Positions 35,572 through 49,976 of a stretch of DNA of 64,000 bases are shown here, piece by piece. This DNA comes from Dendrophyllia cribrosa (lineage: Eukaryota > Cnidaria > Anthozoa > Scleractinia > Dendrophylliidae), in the NCBI GenBank assembly GCA_024195265.1, contig JAJLRJ010000011.1:27359792-27423791 (forward strand). The letters are read 5' to 3'. The position numbers were made by a program, and so were the translations under genes. Below the pieces are notes generated by a model that was not told the origin of the DNA, searched no databases, and saw only the letters and a list, made by a program, of their open reading frames with translations. Position 1 is the first letter of the stretch. Every line of letters begins with the position of its first letter.

Positions 35572-38500
35572 TCAAAAGATATCCGGAGATGTTTTCCAGT
35601 CTCGGTTCCAATACGTTCCTGTAAAGAGCCAGTCCATCTGACCGGTGTAGGGATTCATGTCTTCTTTGAACCATCTGCAATGAACAAAGCAAAGTCTGTG
35701 TTAAATGTGTTGCCTGGATCAAGGAAGGGAGTCTGTATTTATCAAATGCTTCCTAGGAACTTCAGAGGAAAGTTGAGACAATCTTGAGACAAGACCTAAA
35801 TGAAGTACAGTGGGAAATGGTCGGCATTAGATAACATCGGGTGAAACCTGATTTCTGCCCAGCGGTCGCAGTGAAAAAAATTGGTTTGTGGGGGTTGCTC
35901 ATTCCCGCGGGCGCAGAAATCAGGTTTCACCCGATGTTTTCTAATGCTCGCCGTGGGAAATCTACTATGGGACGCTTCCATTAAAGTGCCACTACGACGA
36001 ACATTTTTGTATTTCTTTTCCGCTTTTTTTAACACAAATGTATCTAATAGGTTTAAACAAATGCAAATTGCTATAAATTAGGTCGATATATTCTAACACA
36101 ACCCAGAAATAGCTGGCCGAAAACCCACGAAAATCACGTAAAATCCGTCCGCCATTACTCCGTTCATAAATCTGAGCCCACGTTCTACTGGTTTGCGATC
36201 TGGTACATGTGACAAAAGGCACGGGTTGAGTCATTGACGTCACAAAATCTTTAGGCCAACTCGATCCAACTCTCAGGATTCGGTCCCGGTCATTTTTGAA
36301 TTGAGTAATGGCGGCAAGCCGAATTCGAAATGTAGAGTTAAAATAATGGCACTTCACGTTTTAACTTGAAACTTCGCAAGGTAAGTAACGAGTACTTATA
36401 TTTTAAAAATATGAAGAGAACAGAAAATGTATATTTTTGATCATAGTGGCACTTTAAGGGGATACCTCTCCGGGTCCGGGCAGGTTAAATGCTCATATAA
36501 TCGTTGTAATTGTCACCTCTATTAAAGGGACACACATATATTAAGGAGACAATTCTCCTGGCCCCAAGGGTGTCCCCAGTTTATGGGGGTTCCACTGTAT
36601 TCACGAACGATATGTTGTCCTCATACGCCGAGTCTGAAGCTAACGATCGACGCTCAACTCTTCGACCGCCGAATTCAAATCTTGTATTGTGTGATGTGGT
36701 TTCAGTCTGTTGAAGAAATCCTACCAGAGTAGTCTGGTAGGATTTCTGGTAAGCCTGGTCTGGATGAGGCAGTGTGGTCTAGCGGTTATGGCGCCTTTCA
36801 AACTCCAGTGTTGAAAGAAACTGAAGTTAAATTGTTGGAAATACCGCATGTCGTATTTCAAATTACTCCGAAAAACATGGAAACATTTTCGTTTTTAAAT
36901 TTCCCGCGCCCCCATTTGAATTTTTATGACGTCATAGGGTTGCCTATATTCCATTGAAAAGAACGTCGATTCTTAACAATGGCGGCAACCATGTGACTCC
37001 ATAAAAAATCACGATGGCGATGCGCGGGAAATTTTAAAACGAAAATAGGCGATATTCATATCCAATGTTTTCTGCACCAAAACTTTCTTTCCAGTTGTTA
37101 AAAAAAGAATTGAAATTTAGACTTTCTTTTCAACAATTCAACATCAATTTGTTATAATCTTTACCTGGGGATCCAGCGTTCATTCTTTTGTCTTTCTCTT
37201 TTCGCTGCTCTTTGCTTTTCTTCAAGTCGAATTTTTTCCCGAGTAGCGGTATCTAAAGATAAAAAAACTAAATTAAACTATTGAGAAGATTAAGGGCGCG
37301 TATTTTTGGGACAAATTCTGACCATCACAAATACAGAACACCTTTAAATATGGCTAACTCTTCCTTAGTCCCGGCTCTTTTAAAGTTTCTCTCACTCTAT
37401 TGAATTCCCCTTTAGTTAACTCTGTTTTTGAAATAGTGTCAGGTATGTTGTGTACGTGGCCGTGTTGTGTACGTGGCCGTGGCTGTTGTATACGTGGCCG
37501 TGTTGTGTACGTGGCCGTGGTTGTTGTGTACGTGGCCGTGTTGTGTACGTGGCCGTTATCTCGAACCTCCCCCTGTCACTCTAGTTTAATTACTTAATTT
37601 TGTTATTAAGCAGCAATGCGTGTAAGAACTAGACAATACTCTATTGTTCTGCGGCATTTCGCTTTCCCCACATAAGATTGTTTAGATTTTCTTACTGAGA
37701 ATACATCAACATATGGACAACATGTTTTTGAAATAAAATGTACTGAAACTTTATTTTAAAGCGATATTTCTTTTGTGTTACAAGATTGTATCCGATCCTG
37801 AGACTCCAAAACAATGGCCAAGAAAGGCTTCTAATTTTCCATGTTTACCACATAGAAATTTTGCTACATTAAAACTCAGAATAGTTTTCACTAAAAGGGA
37901 ATCGATAAGTAAACTAGAGAGAAATAAATGCGCTATCTGATGAAGTGATAGTAGATTTTCATGTTTTAGCCAATGAGGTGGACGGTTTCAACAATATCAC
38001 AATTAACACCTTTCTGCATTCCCTGCCGTTGAGTTGCCTACTTCTTACTAGGACCATTACTTAACTTATAGTCCCGTATTTAGCTATATTTTAAATTTCT
38101 TGGATAGTTCGCTCCTTTTCCTTTGGTCCATATTATTTTTGTAAGTTTGCAGACGCGGATATTTTACAAGTTGCGTTGTATGTCAAAAGACAAATGCGAG
38201 CAATGAGTAAAATGTCAGCACGTATTATCTGCCAAAACACTGAATATTTAATTTATTATTCCACCGCATTTTTCCTGTTGTAACAGCATCTATTTCTTCC
38301 GCTGGATCATTTGCAACTTTCTCAGTATGCTTACAGTGTAATACGCTCCCATATTTTGCGTGTTGTTTTGCAATTATACGGTAAAATGAGACAGCAGTGG
38401 AATAATAAAACATCTTATTTAACCCTTTCACTCTCAGAGTCAATTATGGAGACATTTAGTGTAGTTCTAACTTTTAAGTCTGTGGACGAAACCCTATGGT

Positions 38501-41500
38501 GTGACCATTCAAATGAAACCTCTTCAGCAGTACTTTTGCGTGGTACCATTTGTTCTAACTTTTGAGTCTGTGGACGAAATCCTATGGTGTGACCATTCAA
38601 ATGAACCTCTTCAGCAGTACTTTTGCATGGTACCATTTGTTTTTCAATATTTTACAAAATGAAATTTTGTATTTTTGTTGATGATTTTTGGCACTCTTGG
38701 GAGTTAAAGGTTTAAAACAGCTATAGTTTTACAACAGCCTTTGGATTGTATCATCGTACCTAAGTCACCATTTTCCAGTGCTCGACAATCTGGTCTGAAT
38801 CTCGAATCCGTTGGTGGTAACTGTTAAAAAAAAAGTTAAAAAAAGAATAAGATGTCATTTGTATGGCACCTTTTACTTACCCATTAAATACTTATAGTGA
38901 GACAAGAAGTAACTGCACAGTTTCGTTTGAAGTGTTTGCAAACTGTAACTTTAAAGACGTTTAACGTTAAGAATTCAATTATTTTCCTGCTTTTCTCTCA
39001 TTTCCTTGCGAGGTTGCTTGGTGATTTTAGTCTATATGCTCTTGTTGGTGTTCTAAGAGCAATTTCTGGTTGGAGCAGGGTTCTTTGTCAAATATTTGAT
39101 GTAGTTGTGACCAAAACACAGCAGTCGTTAAAGAAGTCTCTTTACTTAACAAGTTATTCATAGGCATGATTTTCTGCCCAAAAGATAAAATATGCCAGAT
39201 TGTGAACACAGGAGAGTTTGACAAGGAAAAGCAAATAAAGCTTCAACCATGACGTAGTTGTGACCAAAACACAGCACAATCACCATAACAATGTCCCCTT
39301 AACAGTTGTCGTTAAAGAAGTCTCTTCACTTAACAAGTTATTCATTGGCATGATTTTTGCCCAAAAGATAAAATATGCCAGTTTTTTAACAAGGAGACTT
39401 TGACAATTAAAAGCAAATAAAGCTTCAACCAAATGAAATCTTGTCAAGAAAAACTTGTCCGTGTGGAGGATTGAGGGGAGGGGGCGGATTTAGGGGAGGG
39501 GGGGGGGGGGGGGAGGGGGAGGAGGGGGAGGGGCCGAGGGGCCGAGGGGGCGCCCCTCCCCACGTCCGGGATTTTATTTTTTAATGACAACGTCTATGGG
39601 ATGGTATTTTGAGATGGATGACTCTAATTTAATTAGCTCCCATACCACTCCGGTTACTTGGATTTCGTTTGTAAATTCAAGTCATGTTTGACCACAACAA
39701 CATTGCATTTTATAAAATATTTCAACAGTTTCTTATTCAACATGGGATCCTGGCATTTGCCAAATTTAAGCGCCCAGAATGCACCAGATTGCATCTCAGC
39801 GGACTTAAATTATCAAAATTTCCCTCTGTAGAAAGTGTGACGCGCAGATATTCTCTTATGCAAATTTTTACGGCCCCATCTTTATAAAAACCCTGGATCC
39901 GCTCCTGGTCTAGCCTTATAGATAAACGATCGTTGTTACCAGGGATGTTTGGTCTTCATGAAGCTCATTCAGCTGCATGGCGTATGTAGTGAAATTGTAC
40001 ATCTGAAAAACAAAAGTAACAAGAAAGATAAATTGGGAAACAAATTTACACTTAATGATTTAGCATGTTGATCCTATCAAAGAAAAGAACATGCGGCCTT
40101 GTAGATTGACCATGCGTTCAGTAAATTCGTCTTCAGCATGGTTCACACTGCGAATAAACTCATGATAACTGACGACATAACAACATAAAGATAAGATCAG
40201 TTTCTTTTTATGTTGTTATGTTTACGGCATTGTGTTCCTATTTTGTCGTTGTGTTGTTTTGTTCACACTGGCGACATGAAACACCTTCGGTTAAAAATCC
40301 CAATGAACCACTTTTTTTTCATGTCTGATATTTTACTTGAAGAACCTAGGCTTACCTTTTCAAGTTTTTCCATCGTGTCTTCACATCATAATTTTATGTT
40401 CTCTTGATGTTCAAAGAAAATTTTATGTTAGAGAAAACGGGTAATTATAATTATTCTCATTACCTGTTTACTATGTGGAGGTCTGTCTTGAAAGCTCCAG
40501 AGATCCGTAGGCGCAGAGATGTCCACTGTCACACTGCCATCACTGCTTCCGCTGCTAAAACTCTCAAGAGACATGGCGGAAGAGGAGGTCATTTCGCTCG
40601 CATCTGATCGCCGGCGTAACTTGCTTTCTCTCTTGGAATCCTTCTTCGTGAATTTATCCACAGTGAAGCATTGGATGGTGTCTGTCCAGTCTCCTTTTAA
40701 GATGAAGCGCTTACGTTTGCTGCAGGTTGAAGAGAGAAAGAGAAGGGGAAAAATAAAATAAAGTTAATAGTTTAAGTAATGCTGCACATAAGAACTACGG
40801 TAAACTTTATTGTTCTGCGACATTGCTTCTTTCCCATAAAGAATATCTTTCGTTTCAAGAATACAGGAGGGGCTGATGGTTTATAATTATATTTCAGTAT
40901 AAAAATAAAGAAAATCCATTTGCGTCAAATAAATTTTAGGAAATGTTCATGCTTAACCAATCAGAATAGCAGAAGACAAGGCTAATAATTTTGCTTCTTT
41001 GATAAAGTTCCCCAAATACAATATCTTTTGAAAATTGCATGTTGTGCGACTGGGTCTCAAATTAGTTCAAACCTTAAAAAAAATAGACAAAATGCACCTT
41101 TAACCTTAACTTTTTAGTGTTTTTTTAGTCTAGGCCAATGAGATCAGTAGTTGTAATAATGAAAAAAGTTGACATTCCATCGTGCATTGCCGTTCAGCAC
41201 TTTCCTTCTTATACGGATCATTACTTAATAACCACCTTGTACAGCATAACAAACAATACTCCAAGTATCATATGGTTTTGTCACGTGACACGCGATGATA
41301 TAGCATTTTCGGAGGTTATTTCCACCGATTGGCAGCGGTGTCAGTCTTCTGGCAATCTAAGACTGTTGTTCAAACAAAATAACGACGTTTCATCACGTTT
41401 TAAGCGAAAAAACTCGCCAGGATTTTTGGAGCTTTCTCCGCCCGCCATTTTGAACGTAGAGAAGGACCTGGGGACGAGGTGTAGAAGTATTGCACGTGAT

Positions 41501-42837
41501 CAGCACGTGATTACTAAAAAAGCATAGGCGACAAGCATCAGCCAGGTGAATAAATATCATGAACTTACTGGTCAACGTTCGATAACATCGACTGAGACCA
41601 GATTGGACACCTTATTGAGTGTTATATAACGGATTAACCGGTTAGCTTTCAGTTGAGGTTGGGGTCAGCAGTTTATATAGTTAAATTTAAGATGAAGCAA
41701 CCCGAGAAGCTAGGTGGTACAGTGGTACGGTAGGCTATGTAAGCCTAAACCTAAAATAACATAAAATTCCAAGTGTCGACATTACGTTGTATAATTCTCA
41801 ATAAGGTGTCCGACCTACTTCACCCTATGTTACCTAATGCCGACCGAACTTACTCTGTGGAGAAGATGGAACCTTCCACTTTGTTGAGTTCTTTTCCAAA
41901 CCAGCCGCCAGGTTTGAAGTGAAGCACGCTGTAATCTCCTGTGGTGTGATTTGTTAACTCCATTTGACCATACTGAAACAAAACAGAAACGTGAGAAAAT
42001 GAAACATTTCACTGGAGCTGCTGCTCAGGTCAAATCAACGAGATTTCAATCTCATTAAGGACGCATATTTCTCCAGCTATCCAGCCTGCCAGTCAGTTGA
42101 TTAATTGCTTCTGCTAATAATGTCATTCTGTTTTGCCGATGCCCAAGATCAGCGAGTAACCCTTTCACTCCCAAGAGTGCCAAAAATCAAAATTCAAGAA
42201 ACATCCCAAATTTCATTTTGTAAAATACTGAAAAACAAATGGTACCATGCAAAAGTACTGCTGAAGAGGTTTCATTTGAATGGTCACACCATAGGATTTC
42301 ATCAACAGACTTAAAAGTTAGAACAAATGGTATCATACAAAAGTACTGCTGAAGAGGTTTCATTTGAATGGTCACACCATAGGATTTTGTTGGCAGACTC
42401 AAAAGTTAAAACTACACTACATGTCTCCATAATTGACTCTGGGAGTAAAATTGTTAATATGATCGATTTTCATGCAAGCAGATCCAAACACCAACAAGAA
42501 TGGTTGAGAGTGCATGAGAGCTATAGGTCAAACAACAGTGAGAATTTTAAGACCATGATAAATTCCAATCAAATCTGCAGGTCACCTTTTAGCGCTGGGA
42601 AAACGTAACCTCTCGTCGATTCCAATCAGATCTCGAGCTTATTCAAACAAGAATCGGGAAAAGCGCAAGAGCTTGAAACTTTGTCAACTCTCGCACAAAG
42701 TTAATATGGCCTCACAGAAGTGATACGAAACAAACACGAAGGATATCAGATCACTTACTTGCTCAATCCAGAGTTGTCCTACGATAATGTTATGTACACA
42801 GCTATTGACATTGTTCCAAGTGTAAACTTCATTGTGC
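35572..42837 (-). CDS. OSBPL1A: ORP1L-like lipid-binding domain, second half and C-terminus
   Basis: Exons 42837-42759, 41972-41854, 40719-40464, 40002-39940, 38820-38760, 37252-37165 and 35674-35572 (residues 655-910). [36 protein letters not shown], a Ser-rich loop inside the 256-base exon, [29 protein letters not shown], the basic helix [14 protein letters not shown], and the WF...PYTG.DW.FTGTYW ending with DIF-stop all match vertebrate ORP1. Motif EEKQR contributes to lipid headgroup binding in the family. Confidence 0.9.
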
Positions 42838-45800
42838 CTAACAACGAAAAGAAAACAAGCAATATAACGTATTATTATACATTTTGCTCACCATCTCTAT
42901 TCTCATTGGCGGAGAGCACACAGCTATTTCACGCTGGCATCGAATTGTGACGTCATATCTACGGACAGTGGGATTTTGCATGCAGATGTGACATCATATC
43001 TACAGACAGTCAGATTGTTACATGCAGAATCTCGTTGATTTGACCTGGCATGCAAGCATGCCACGCGCCGCCCGCTTAATTAGCGGCAACGGGAAAGAAA
43101 TTGCAAGATTTGACAAACTGCGAAGGGAAATGCTTAAAAAGTGTTTAAATGTCAAATAAAACAATTTTTGGACGAGGTTGAGCATGATAGCGAGAATTAT
43201 CAAGGCTGAGGTTTGTGTTATCCGCCGAAGCCGAATTCGACTATGATGTCATTGTATAATGCATCAGTCAATTCAGGCAGTGCGCAGGTCTCTCTGGAAC
43301 AAGACCCGCGCTCACCAGCATTTTGTGAAAAAAATTGGCAAATGCCCCATGGCGGGGACAAAAAAGCTGCGAAAATGCCCCAAGGTATAGCGAAAAAAGA
43401 AGGAAAATTATTCGAATCTAGACTCATCCAAACACTAATTTCTCATCAGAAATGGAGCCAGGATTCGTTAAGGTCAAAAACACGAGGATATCAAATGTCC
43501 CGAGGTACGCTGAGGGTAGGCTAATGTCCGAGCTCCGGGATTGGAACGTGAGCAAATGCCCGTCTAATTCCTCTAGGTGGATGGGCACAACTGGAATTGA
43601 CTGATGCATATGGGCAAGAGGACACACAAAATGTGTGAGCCTATTACACTGTAGTAAACCGGTTTGACAGGTTAGGAACAGAGTGAAGTGCGCACGCTCA
43701 GGACGAGAGTGAAACACTCGACGGAAAATGATGGCTAAGTTGAGAAGTTACTAAGCAGTCTAAGAATTAACACCTTATTTGATTGTTTGACAGATAATAC
43801 GCGTGAGTATTTTACTCATTGCTTGCTTCCAGCTTGCAAAATTTTTGCGCGTATTATTTATTTAGGTTCCTTCTATGCAACCCTTATCGTGACGCTTTTA
43901 AACGCGATGAAATTAAAGTGCCTATCACCCCTAGAAAGTTATTTTCAGAATCAACTCTATGTACATTGAATAGTTGAATGGTAAAATATTTCTTGTTTTG
44001 AACGTCGCGTTAGTGAGTTATAGAGATTTGAATTTACAAAAAAAATCCGGAATTTTGTATCTAAGATTAAACTTACTTTGGAAATTTAAGCGTGACCATT
44101 CCTTTGGGCTGAATCTCGACTCCTTTGCCCCAGAATTTTAATTTGGGTTGAACCGTGACATGAAACACGAATCCTTCACCCACCACTTGTACGGCACTCA
44201 CCGGGGGATGATGACTGACCTAAAATAACACGACATTACTGTAAATCTACAATCAAAATCAACACCTTCTGAAGGGGTTTCATAAGAAGCCGGCCGGCCA
44301 CCAGAGGTGTACCGCCGGTAAATTAACTATTGGCCATAAATTAACTATTGGCATGGGTCAATTTAAGATATTACTAAAGGCGAACTGATTTAATTGAAAA
44401 GACAGAGAATGAAGAGGATAATAATAAGAGAAAAGATAAGTTGGAATTTCGAAAATTTTCAATGGAACGTAAAGCTTTGACCGTTTCGAATTATTAAAAA
44501 AGAGAACATATTAACGGAACGAGACTCTCTCCAGATACCACGCAGGTCTTAATTTTATTGGACCTGGGTATCACACAGCTCTAATGTTTTCAGATCTTGG
44601 GTCCATTGTTGTGTTGTTTGTTCTATTGTTTTCTCAGCAATTCAGAGAAGACCTTGTAAGAGCTGCCTACAACTCTCTCTTTTCAACTGGCTGAGTAGAC
44701 TTCATGGGCCTGGGAAAAACGAATCAGAAAAAGGCCTTTACCAACCTGTTCTGCTATAAGCTTGAAACCCAGATCTTCCCTGCAAAAACAAAAACACAAA
44801 AAAATATTGTTTGGAATTTCAGTGGAACGCACACAAAAGTCAACTTTCTCGGCACTTACCGAACCAGTTCATAAGTCTCTCCCAGAAGCGGATTAAAAGG
44901 TTTTCCTACTCTGTCCAGATTAGATGCAGTGGCTGATATAGCAAATGCACAGACGTACTAAAAAAATAACAAATTAAGAAATGAAGGTTTACTGAATTTA
45001 AAAAATCAATCGGACTTCTTTTGATTCCTCGCGTCATGGATGAAATCCTACAGTGTGACAATTCACATGAAAGCTATTGAGCAGTACTTTCCTGTGGTGC
45101 TGTTTATTATGCTGTTCCGCAAGGTGGTTCTAACTTTTGAGTCTGAATAAAATCCTAAAGTGTGACCATTCATTTAAAAGCCATTGAGCAGTACATGTAC
45201 TTTCCTGTGGTGCTATTTGCAACAAGCTGTATAAGGTGGTTCAAGCTTTCGAGTCTGTGGATGGCGTTACCAGTACTGTGAACATTCAATTATAAACTAT
45301 ACATCAGTACTTTCTACCATTGGTGCTGCATATGGAAGGAGTGTTTTATCGGGAACTAGAACACTCGTAGAATCGATCCGACCACTATATCTGGGAACCG
45401 AGTGGCATATTTTTCGTATGTAACACGAGTAGTCATATCGAGCAACGACGTCACGATTCCCACCTTTTCAAACTTTGCTGAATGAACTTGGTTGTTTTTT
45501 CGATTGTTTTATTGTCCATAAATTACACGTTAGCTCTAAGACATGAATTTTATGTTCTCGTGGCAAGAACATATCTCACTCGTTCGCTGCGCTCATTCGT
45601 GAGATACTGTTTTTGCCACTCGAAAATAAAATTCATTTATTTTTTTCTCAGAGGGCACGGTAACGAATCCTGCAATCTGATTGGTTCTTAGCGCGGTCCG
45701 GATTTTCCTATCTCTGCCCACGGTCACGGTAACGCTTTCGTGAGTTTTTGTCCTTGTGTTTACAAACATTGAAAAAAATAAATAAGTTATTTACCGGCTT

Positions 45801-48800
45801 AGGGTCGGCAAATAACACGTATATCTTCTCGCCACCGTGCAATATCCTCTATATACATGATTTCCCGTGCTTTTATGTGCTTTTTATGTTTGCTCAACTG
45901 ACATTTTAGAACATTTTTTAAATTTGCGCTTTGGTCCTTTAGTATGTGAAAGGCTAACAAGAAAATACCAACCTGCATACGATGAAGCGGATCATCTAAA
46001 CACGCTGCAGTGTGAAGCAAGTAGACATGCTCCATGTATTCGGCCACGCGCTGTAGAAATGTCAGCGGCTCATTGAAAATAACTGAAATTTAAAAGAAGT
46101 AGGATAAAAAAATCATTCCATGACTTTTTCCCCCTTGAACTATGACTTACAACTAAAAAATAATATTGTCTTTGCGGTTATCGAAGATGTTCCGACTATT
46201 TCCGAACATTAGCGAAGATTTCCGAAGATGTTTCGACGACTTCCAAACAGTACCGAAGTTTTCCGAAGATGTTTCTGCAACTTCCAAACATTGCCGAAAA
46301 TGTCCGAAATTGTTCCGACGACTTCCGAACATTGGCGAAGGCTATAAAAATCATTCCATGACTTTTTTGTCCCTTTGAACTATGACTTACAACTAAAAAA
46401 TAATATTGTCTTTGCGGTTATCGTAGATGTTCTGACTATTTCCGAACATTAGCGAAGATTTCCGAAGATGTTTCGACGACTTCCAAACAGTACCGAAGTT
46501 TTCCGAAGATATTTCTGCAACTTCCAAACATTGCCGAAAATGTCCGAAGTTGTTCCGACGACTTCCAAACATTGCCGAAGGCTATAAAAATCATTCCATG
46601 ACTTTTTTGTCCCCTTAAACTATGACTTACAACTAAAAATGTTGCCATTGCGGTTTTCGAAGATGTTCCGACTTTTTCCAAACATTAACGAAGATTTCCG
46701 AAGATGTTTCGACGACTTCCAAACAGTATCGAAGTTTTCCGAAGATATTTTCGCAACTTCCAAACATGGCCGAAAATGTCCGAAGTTGTTCCGACGACTT
46801 CCAAACATTGGCGAAGACTTACAACTAAAAATGTTGCCATTGCGGTTTTCGAAGATGTTCCGACTTTTTCCGAACATTAACGAAGATTTCCGAAGATGTT
46901 TCGACGACTTCCAAAACAGTACCGAAGTTTTCCGACTTCCAAACATGGCCGAAAATGTCCGAAGTTGTTCCGGCGACTTCCAAACATTGCCGAGGACGTA
47001 TGAACAAGTTATCCGGATTTGCAAGTAAGCCAGACGTGAGAAATTCGACTGTTTGAATGAATGAATGAATGAATGAATGAATGAATGAATGAATGAATGA
47101 ATGAATGAATGAATGAATGAATGAATGAATGAATGAATGAATGAATGAATGAATGAATGAATGAATGAATGAATGAATGAATGAATGAATGAATGAATGA
47201 ATGAATGAATGAATGAATGAATGAATGAATGAATGAATGAATGAATGAATGAATGAATGAATGAATGAATGAATGAATGAATGAATGAATGAATGAATGA
47301 ATGAATGAATGACTTATATAGCGCACAAATCACATGCTTCATGGCACTTTACATACACTCATAAGAATGAGATCGGACGTCAGCTCATGACGTTAGATCA
47401 TATCTTTTGTCTTTTAGGTTCAAAGAAACTTTTGTGCATAATTGAAGGTATTTATCAGTAATTTAAGCACAGTTTTGAAGCTTGGCGTGGGAAGGACCAA
47501 AAATTATCCTTGTAGGAGCCTCTTCTACATACCTGGCATTGTAATTCTTGACAGATCCTGAAAGAAAGAAAAAAAATAATGTTGAACTAATTAGCAACAA
47601 CAGAACGTCTGCTTATTAAACAGTAGAGAAAAAAGAAAGAAACTGAACGCTTTAAAAATATTTCCAGAAGTCATTCTTCGTTTTCCTTTGATTGAGGTTG
47701 CTATGTTTTGCAAAATAAAAAAAGTGCAAATAGCTGTTTATCGTCCTCAAGTCAGTCAGAACAATAAACGCTTTTCATTTCGCTAACCAGGAGCAGGGTG
47801 AAAAACAACTATGCGTTGGTAAACGAGACTTTTCCCGCGTTTTCAAGCGAACGATGTCCCACAAGTCAGCGGTTTTCAGTGTTTGTCGCAACCAATAAAC
47901 CAATCAGAACTCGAAGCATGAACATGCAACTGGTGCAAAGCGCGGGAAAACATGTAACCAGTGCCAAACGCGGGTAAATATGCAAATAGGGTCAAGCGCG
48001 GGAAAATATGCAACCAGTGCGAAGCGCACGAAACATGCAACTTATGCTAAGCACAGGAAAACATGTAACTGACGCTAACTGAAGGAAAGCGTGTTCATTT
48101 TTGTTATTCACGTTGTGCTATTTACGTCGTTTTTTAGCCAACTGTTGAGCTTAACAAAGGAAAAATAGAAGCAAACACTTTTTGTTTTGGAAAAGCATCT
48201 CAAAAGTGTTCTAAACGTAGCTGTAGCGCATCGTATTGTTCAAGGAAAATCGGTTTAAAAAGGCCAACTTTATACTGTCTAATGAACCTAAGTCAAGCAC
48301 AGTAAATAATGCTGCCATACCTTTCCTATGCATTGTCTCAACACAGTCCACACACTAAACTCGTTTCTTGAAAGCATAGGTACGGGAAGAGCGGTTCTGT
48401 GGAGAAGAAAGTGCGAATATCTCAGTAGCCTGTAACATGCGTTCAGATTGTGATGCCTCGGAGCAGCTAAAAACCGACGCGCCAACGAGCGGAAAAACGA
48501 GGGGAGACTGGGTAGAGGGGGTGCGTGAACCTCGCTCTCTTTTGTGTCTATCGCCCTCCGTCAGCACTCGCTATATTTTTCCTTCTGCTCGCCGCGTGTC
48601 CTTTGCTCTCCACTATCTGAACGCCTGGAACAGGCTTATATTTCACAAATAGGGATAACTAAAGCGCCAGCACATCCAGCCTGTCTAAACGTGTCTAGAA
48701 TGCGACTCACCTACAAATATTTACTACTGATTTTGAAAGCTAACTAACAAAATTTTCATATATTTCTACCTGTAATTGGATTAGTTTGCCCTAAGAACTG

Positions 48801-49935
48801 CCACTACTCGAGACCCATTGAACACAAATCAAAAGATGAGCCAACTCGTGAATGCGACACAACCTTCGGACCCTCCCCTCTCCTAAGCATTTTTCTCCAC
48901 CGACCCCCCCCCCCCCCCCCCCCCCCAACCACCACTTGCGACCAACTCCCCACCCACCCCTTCCTCAGGGCGATCCCGTAGCTGTCCAAACAATGTCTGA
49001 TTGGTGAACGATACCATTGATATTTCACTTGAACAATGCCTCTATCCCTAATCCCTATACCAGCGGGACAAATCTATTGTTTTCTTAGCAAATCACAGAG
49101 ATCGTTTGGACAAGTGCTGGACCACCGGTTCCTCCAACGCCGTCCCCATGGGTAAGGCAGATGACCACAATATATCGCGGACTCAATGTTTACAGCCAAT
49201 CGACCGGTGGAGTGAAAAATAGCATACATTTCCCGATATGCTATAACTCTTTCACCGCTTACCTGTAGCGCACTTTGCCTTGTGAATGCCTATCGACTTC
49301 TTGTTTCCTATAAAAAGCTGCAGTTTGTTCCATGTCACTAGAAGCCGACTTCACTTTCAATAAACTATCACAGTCCAATAACTTTCTACCGTCCGATTTC
49401 GTTGCAATATTATTGTCTGAGGTACTTCGCGTCAAAGAAAGTCTGTTAAAGTTCTCCAGCTGTCCTCCGGATTTCGCTCTCTTTATGCTAATAGTCGGTT
49501 CCACGACAGCTTCCACGTGATTTTGTTGCGATTCCTGGTTTGTCGGCTTTGGTGCGGCTACACACGGCACGTAATCATCACCATCATCGCTATCATCGTC
49601 CGAGAGCAAGTCGACGTCAGGAGGAGCACAGCCAATGTCAGATCTGGCATCAAAAAACTCCTCATTGCAATCGCTTGTCAAAGTCATGCGACTTCCACGT
49701 ATATGCTATAAAACAAAGTAAAGATAAAGTCGTAGACGAGCCACAGGTAACCCACTCGACTTCCACGTATATGCTATAAAACAAGGTAAAGATGAAGTCG
49801 CAGACGAGCCACAGGTGACCCACTCGGCCGGAGCTTAACCCAAGTGTATAAGTGGGTACCCGCTACAAAATGTGGGGGTTACCCTATGATGGACTACAAT
49901 CTTGGACAATTTAAATGACCCCCCCCCCCCGCCCC

Positions 49936-49976
<41 letters not shown>

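Noticed and set aside
35992..36357. 121-codon minus-strand frame near the ORP1 3' end
   Set aside because: Lies within a TTAA-flanked MITE and between well-supported exons; no recognisable domain.
43213..43717. Frames of about 100 codons on both strands
   Set aside because: No domain, composition like a repeat, sits inside an ORP1 intron.
46620..47342. 240-codon minus-strand frame rich in FIHS repeats
   Set aside because: It is the TGAA microsatellite plus the 240-bp array translated; no start context, splice support or domain.
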